A stretch of 54,175 bases of DNA from Chthoniobacteraceae bacterium (lineage in GTDB: Bacteria > Verrucomicrobiota > Verrucomicrobiia > Chthoniobacterales > Chthoniobacteraceae): NCBI GenBank assembly GCA_947471505.1, contig CANIWM010000037.1:1-54175 (forward strand), given 5' to 3'. Positions 50,928 to 54,175 of the stretch are shown one piece after another. Both the position numbers and the translations under genes were made by a program. The first letter of the stretch is position 1; the number at the start of each line of letters is the position of its first letter. The notes beneath the pieces are model-generated. The model was not told the DNA's origin and ran no database searches. It saw only the letters and a program-made list of their open reading frames with translations.

Positions 50928-52301
50928 ATGAAAGGCAAACAACTCGTATCACTTCTCGGACTCGTCGCTGTCGTCGGCGGGGCGGGATTTTATCTCCTCA
51001 AAGATAACCAAAAATCCTGGAACGCCTCCGGCACCACTGCCGGCGGAAAAGTCCTCAATCTGCCCCTCAACGATGTCGCTCGAGTAACCGTGAAATCCGG
51101 CGATAGCGCGATGAACCTCGTCAAAAAAGACGACGTATGGACCGTCGAGGAACGTGCGAATTATCCAGCGAACTTCGAGCAAATCAGCGGACTCATCCGC
51201 AAAGTATGGGAGCTAAAAACGGTGCAGGACGTCAAAGTCGGCCCGTCGCAGTTCGCCCGCATGGAGCTCGTGGAGCCAGGCAAGGGCGAAGGCGCGGGCA
51301 CGTTGCTGGAGTTCAAAGATAAAGACGGCAAGGCACTCGGCGCACTCATCCTCGGGAAGAAGCAGATGCGCAAAGGCGACGATGCGATGGAGATGTTCGG
51401 TGGTGGCGGCGCGGCCGTGGGGCGTCACGTCCTGCCACTCGGCGGCACAAAAATCTCGCTCGTCTCCGAAGCTTTCGACGACGTGAACACGAAGGCCGAG
51501 GGCTGGCTGAAGCGGGACTTTTTCAAAGTGGAAAACGTCACCAGCATCACCCTCGCGGGCACGACCGACGCACAGAAATGGAAGGTCTCTCGCGAGAACA
51601 CCACGAGCGATTGGAAGCTGGACGGCGCAAAGCCCGAAGAAGCCCTCGACGCCGCGAAAGTGAACCCCATCGCCACAACGCTGGCCTTCGCAAGTTTCGC
51701 CGACGTGATGGCTCCCGACGCGAAGCTCGAAGACAACGCGACCGTGACTTTTGAGACGAGTGACAAGTTTACGTACGCCGTGAAGATCGGGAAGGCCGTA
51801 GGCGAGAACTACCCTATCACCGTCGCCATCTCCGCCGCGCTGCCAAAAGAGCGCACGCCTGGCAAAGACGAGAAGCCCGAAGACAAAACGAAGCTCGATG
51901 CGGACTTCACCGCCGCGCAAAAGAAACTCGAAGAAAAACTGGCGACTGAAAAGCCATATGAATCCCGTCCTTACCTCATCGCAAAAGGCACCATCGACGG
52001 ACTGCTCAAAGACCGCGCAGCACTCCTCTCTGAGAAGAAACCTGAGACACCGCCAGCGGGTGCTCCGGGCGCAACCCTCCCGCCTGGGAGCGCGTTGCCT
52101 CCGGGCGTAGTCCCGTCACCGAAGCCTTCGGAACCCATCTCCGTGACCACGCCGCCCGTTACAGTCCCGCCCGTGACCGCCACGACGCCGCCTGTTGCCG
52201 CGCCACCGCTACCGGAGAAAAAACCCGCGGCTCCTGAAAACAAGCCAGTAACTCCCGAGAAAAAACCCGCACCTCCCGAGAGCGAGCCGGCGGGTCAATA
52301 A
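50928..52301 (+). CDS. DUF4340-type protein with Pro-rich C-terminus
   Basis: 457 residues. N-terminal membrane helix (LVSLLGLVAVVGGAGFYLL), then the DUF4340 pattern: LPLNDVARVTVKSGDSAMNLVKKDDVWTVEE, YPANFEQISGLIRKVWELKTVQ, GKALGALILGKK, WLKRDFFKVENVTSITL, WKLDGAKPEEALDAAKVNPIATTLAF. Other members usually accompany GldG-like genes, as here (13 bases downstream). The last about 80 residues are Pro/Thr/Val-rich (PPVTVPPVTATTPPV) and Lys/Pro-rich, an extension that may cross the periplasm or bind peptidoglycan. Function unknown. Confidence 0.85.
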   Translation: MKGKQLVSLLGLVAVVGGAGFYLLKDNQKSWNASGTTAGGKVLNLPLNDVARVTVKSGDSAMNLVKKDDVWTVEERANYPANFEQISGLIRKVWELKTVQDVKVGPSQFARMELVEPGKGEGAGTLLEFKDKDGKALGALILGKKQMRKGDDAMEMFGGGGAAVGRHVLPLGGTKISLVSEAFDDVNTKAEGWLKRDFFKVENVTSITLAGTTDAQKWKVSRENTTSDWKLDGAKPEEALDAAKVNPIATTLAFASFADVMAPDAKLEDNATVTFETSDKFTYAVKIGKAVGENYPITVAISAALPKERTPGKDEKPEDKTKLDADFTAAQKKLEEKLATEKPYESRPYLIAKGTIDGLLKDRAALLSEKKPETPPAGAPGATLPPGSALPPGVVPSPKPSEPISVTTPPVTVPPVTATTPPVAAPPLPEKKPAAPENKPVTPEKKPAPPESEPAGQ

Positions 52302-52318
52302 TTCGCGAACTCCCTCCC

Positions 52319-52759
52319 CTAATCTCGGTGATACGGCAGGCCCGCGAGGATGCTCCGAGCTCGGTAGAGTTGCTCGCATAGAACGACGAGCGCCAGTTCG
52401 TGCTGGAGCGTCAGCGCCGTGAGCGACCATACCCAATCGGCGCGCTTGCGCAGTTCCTCGGTGTGTCCATCGGCCCCGCCGATGAGGAAAGCAACGCCCT
52501 TCACGCTGCGGAGTTCCCATTCAGAGAGCCGTTTTGCCAACGCGCGAGACGCGACTATTTCACCGCGCTCATCGAGCACCACGCGAAGGAGCCCCTCGCT
52601 GCGTGCGAGCAAGACAGCACTCTCCTGCTCCCTCGTGCCCGCCTTGAGTTGCTCCCATTTCACGCCGCCCCAAGGGCTCATGCGTGACAGGTATTCTTCT
52701 ACACCTGCGCGAGCGTAGGCGAGCTTGGGCTTGCCGATGGTGAGGATGATGGTGTGCAT
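52319..52759 (-). CDS. rlmH: 23S rRNA (pseudouridine-1915-N3)-methyltransferase RlmH
   Basis: 146 residues. The SPOUT-type features of RlmH are visible: GVEEYLSRMSPWGGVKWEQL, the knot region VAFLIGGADGHTEELRKRADW (SAM site), and the C-terminal ALTLQHELALVVLCEQLYRARSILAGLPYHRD with the catalytic-site tyrosines and the final PYHR. It methylates pseudouridine 1915 in helix 69 of the large ribosomal subunit. Its length is normal. It is convergent with the DUF4340 gene and shares no operon with it. Confidence 0.93.
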   Translation of the reverse strand: MHTIILTIGKPKLAYARAGVEEYLSRMSPWGGVKWEQLKAGTREQESAVLLARSEGLLRVVLDERGEIVASRALAKRLSEWELRSVKGVAFLIGGADGHTEELRKRADWVWSLTALTLQHELALVVLCEQLYRARSILAGLPYHRD

Positions 52760-52836
52760 GATCCGCGAGGCGTGAAGTGATCGGTCGCGAACGTGTTCGC
52801 CGATACTTCCGACTAACCACCATTCACAACAGCAGA

Positions 52837-53871
52837 CTACGCCCCCATGCCGTCTTCAAAGCTGCCCGCAGCCTGTGGGAAACACAAATTCTTCGCCACA
52901 TATCCGATGCCTCCCGATGAGCAGTAATCCAGCTCGATATGTGCGCTCTCCACTTCCACGACGAGCGGTGCGGAGTCCGTCTTATGCAGCTTGCAGTAGC
53001 GGTCTTTGTAACCCACCGCCAGCAACAGCTCGGCGTAGCGGTGCATGTTCAAATCGCCCGAAGCAAGGTCCGTGAACTGCATCGCCCGGCGCGTCCAACT
53101 TGGCTCCATCGTGCGCAATGGGAAACCGCGACGCACCACGAAATTCTTCACGTGCGCGGCGTAAATGCGCTTGCCGACTTTCAGGAAACGCGTCTCCCAG
53201 TCCTCGCCCTCCCAGCAGTGCGAAGGGTCAGCATTCACCGCCAGCGTCGCGTCGCCGTCGCAAATATCCACCAGCATGTTGAAATCATCCGCCGTCGAAG
53301 CAGCCGTGCCCGGATGGATCTCATGGCAGAGATAAATCCCGAGCTTCCGCGCATGGTCACGGAGCTTCTTCGTCTTCTTCACAAAGCGCTCCTTTCCTTC
53401 CGCGAGCAAATCGTATCCCGGCCCGGCCCAAAAGCCCCATGGATACCCGGTCGCCAGCTCCCAGCCGAACGCCACGCCCCAAAACATCGGCATGGATTTC
53501 ACCCCGAGTTCCGCTGCGAGGTCCATCAGTTTCAGCAGATACTTCTCGTGCCACGCCTCAATCTTCTCCGGCGAGAGTTTCGCCACGTCCGGCGGGATGA
53601 AAGGATGACCCGACTTCGTCCCCGTCCAAATCGACGTATGAACCCAAAACGGACAATGCGCCGAGATGCCATCGATCTTCATCCCGCGATCCTCAAAGGT
53701 CGCGCGAATCTCTTTCGCCTTTTTCAGCCCGCCCTTTCCGTCGCCGAGCATATAGTTGCTCGGTTGCACGCCTGCGGCACCTGCGGCCTTGGCGTAGTCG
53801 ATAAATTGAGCGAGCGATTTGGCGCCGTGTTGGGCACCTTCGATGGAAGCGTGGTAAGCGTTTTTTGGCAT
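52837..53871 (-). CDS. TIM-barrel sugar phosphate isomerase/epimerase
   Basis: 344 residues starting MPKNAYHASIEGAQHGAKSL. AP-endonuclease-2-type TIM barrel: GVQPSNYMLGDG, IDGISAHCPFWVHTSIW, GVKSMPMFWGVAFGWE, YLCHEIHPGTAASTADDF (metal Glu/His), LAVNADPSHCWEGEDWE (Asp/His ligands), IYAAHVKNFVVRRG, and PLVVEVESAHIELDY with the last Glu. PVC genomes encode many such isomerases next to oxidoreductases; the substrate is unknown. It lies about 75 bases downstream of nothing on its strand and is single. Frame and start are clear. Confidence 0.87.
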   Translation of the reverse strand: MPKNAYHASIEGAQHGAKSLAQFIDYAKAAGAAGVQPSNYMLGDGKGGLKKAKEIRATFEDRGMKIDGISAHCPFWVHTSIWTGTKSGHPFIPPDVAKLSPEKIEAWHEKYLLKLMDLAAELGVKSMPMFWGVAFGWELATGYPWGFWAGPGYDLLAEGKERFVKKTKKLRDHARKLGIYLCHEIHPGTAASTADDFNMLVDICDGDATLAVNADPSHCWEGEDWETRFLKVGKRIYAAHVKNFVVRRGFPLRTMEPSWTRRAMQFTDLASGDLNMHRYAELLLAVGYKDRYCKLHKTDSAPLVVEVESAHIELDYCSSGGIGYVAKNLCFPQAAGSFEDGMGA

Positions 53872-53935
53872 AGCGTCTTGGCACTTACCGGGGCGCCCGA
53901 ATCATTGCAAATCCAAAGAGCGACGCCCGCGAAAG

Positions 53936-53990
53936 TGGGGTGTGATTAATAGTGGAACAGCGCAAAGCGCACAGTAGCCCGCGAGTCCCT
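53936..53990. mobile_element. Remnant of the 32502-type MITE
   Basis: GGGGTGTGATTAAT at 53937-53950 equals the right end of the 32502-32711 element read backwards, and AGTAGCCCGCGAGTCCCTT further on (53973-53991) equals its inner arm. The rest differs. The second half of the element is not found. Confidence 0.7.
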
Positions 53991-53995
53991 TGTAT

Positions 53996-54127
53996 GTTCG
54001 AGAAGTCTCTCGAACTTGGAGTGAAAAACTGAAAGGGAGAGAGGACCGGCGGAAGGGATGCAACCCGACCGCCGGTGATGTGGGCAGCCGCGTAAGTCCC
54101 GTGCATACGCTCTCGCAATGAGAGCGT
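53996..54127. repeat. Three consecutive 8-bp stem-loops
   Basis: GTTCGAGA-4-TCTCGAAC at 53996-54015, ACCGGCGG-16-CCGCCGGT at 54045-54076, and ACGCTCTC-5-GAGAGCGT at 54107-54127. All three stems are perfect, the last can be extended with a bulge. No gene covers 53872-54175; the block may be a structured RNA or the interior of a repeat element cut by the window edge. Confidence 0.65.
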
Positions 54128-54175
54128 GATGCGTCGCGAAGCAAATCGGTGCCTGCATCCATTGCTCCAAACTCG

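Noticed and set aside
1-54175. tRNA, rRNA, integrase or replication origin
   Set aside because: Reading through the gaps showed no cloverleaf with TTCGA-type arm, no rRNA segment, no tyrosine recombinase gene and no DnaA-box cluster that I could support.

Overview
The window looks like GC-rich chromosomal DNA from a member of the Verrucomicrobiota (PVC superphylum). The evidence is the family mix, with no 16S present: a PVC-type membrane-bound dehydrogenase with cytochrome c, two secreted sulfatases, two PEP-CTERM proteins, a giant protein of autotransporter-associated beta-strand repeats, LEPR-XLL-like N-termini (PLEARIAP, PLEGRIAP), an N,N-dimethylformamidase-like enzyme and a Gld-like ABC system. 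No rRNA, tRNA or CRISPR array was recognised.

Layout. (1) 1-4163 and 9680-9970 form a mosaic: four copies of the 3' end of one D-2-hydroxyacid dehydrogenase gene, three toxin-antitoxin modules, and fragments of a transposase, an amidohydrolase and perhaps a MacB-type permease. Most joints carry a short REP-like tag related to TCGCCTGACCCGGTTTCCC. (2) 9516 down to 4163, minus strand: a tightly packed catabolic operon (dimethylformamidase-like enzyme, secreted esterase, PVC dehydrogenase/cytochrome c, broken amidohydrolase). (3) 10.0-15.8 kb: a ceramidase-like enzyme, an unknown protein plus an MpaB/DUF2236 oxygenase, a PEP-CTERM protein, an orphan helical protein, and a degenerate 21-bp tandem array; one about 60-bp repeat sits at three gene ends. 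(4) 15.9-19.0 kb: two sulfatases. (5) 19.4-22.7 kb: an ABC ATPase with an apparent frameshift in a G7 run, then a permease fused to a CPBP intramembrane protease. (6) 32.3 down to 22.8 kb: a four-gene surface-protein operon with two cyclophilin-domain proteins and a large repetitive, probably beta-solenoid protein. (7) 34.9 down to 32.8 kb: NfeD, FloA and a small membrane-anchored protein. (8) 35-41 kb: a sugar isomerase, a MITE-like repeat and a 1636-residue autotransporter-repeat PEP-CTERM protein. (9) 41-46.4 kb: a PQQ-type propeller, an MFS transporter with two canonical EF-hands inserted after its first membrane helix, a helical lipoprotein-like protein and a DctA-like symporter. (10) 46.4-47.3 kb: hairpins, an exact 18 x 21-bp tandem array and a second MITE copy. 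(11) 47.3-52.3 kb: a Gld-type ABC operon (ATPase, permease, GldG-like, DUF4340). (12) rlmH, a second TIM-barrel sugar isomerase, and a right edge with a MITE remnant and three consecutive stem-loops.

How they work together: much of the window serves secretion and degradation at the cell surface (sulfatases, ceramidase, esterase, PVC dehydrogenase, PEP-CTERM and LEPR-like surface proteins), with matching uptake (MFS, DctA) and sugar isomerases. The most unusual points are the EF-hand MFS transporter, the cyclophilin/beta-solenoid operon, the ABC-CPBP fusion downstream of a slippery G7 tract, the repeated dehydrogenase 3' ends bracketing toxin-antitoxin modules, and several small inverted-repeat elements.
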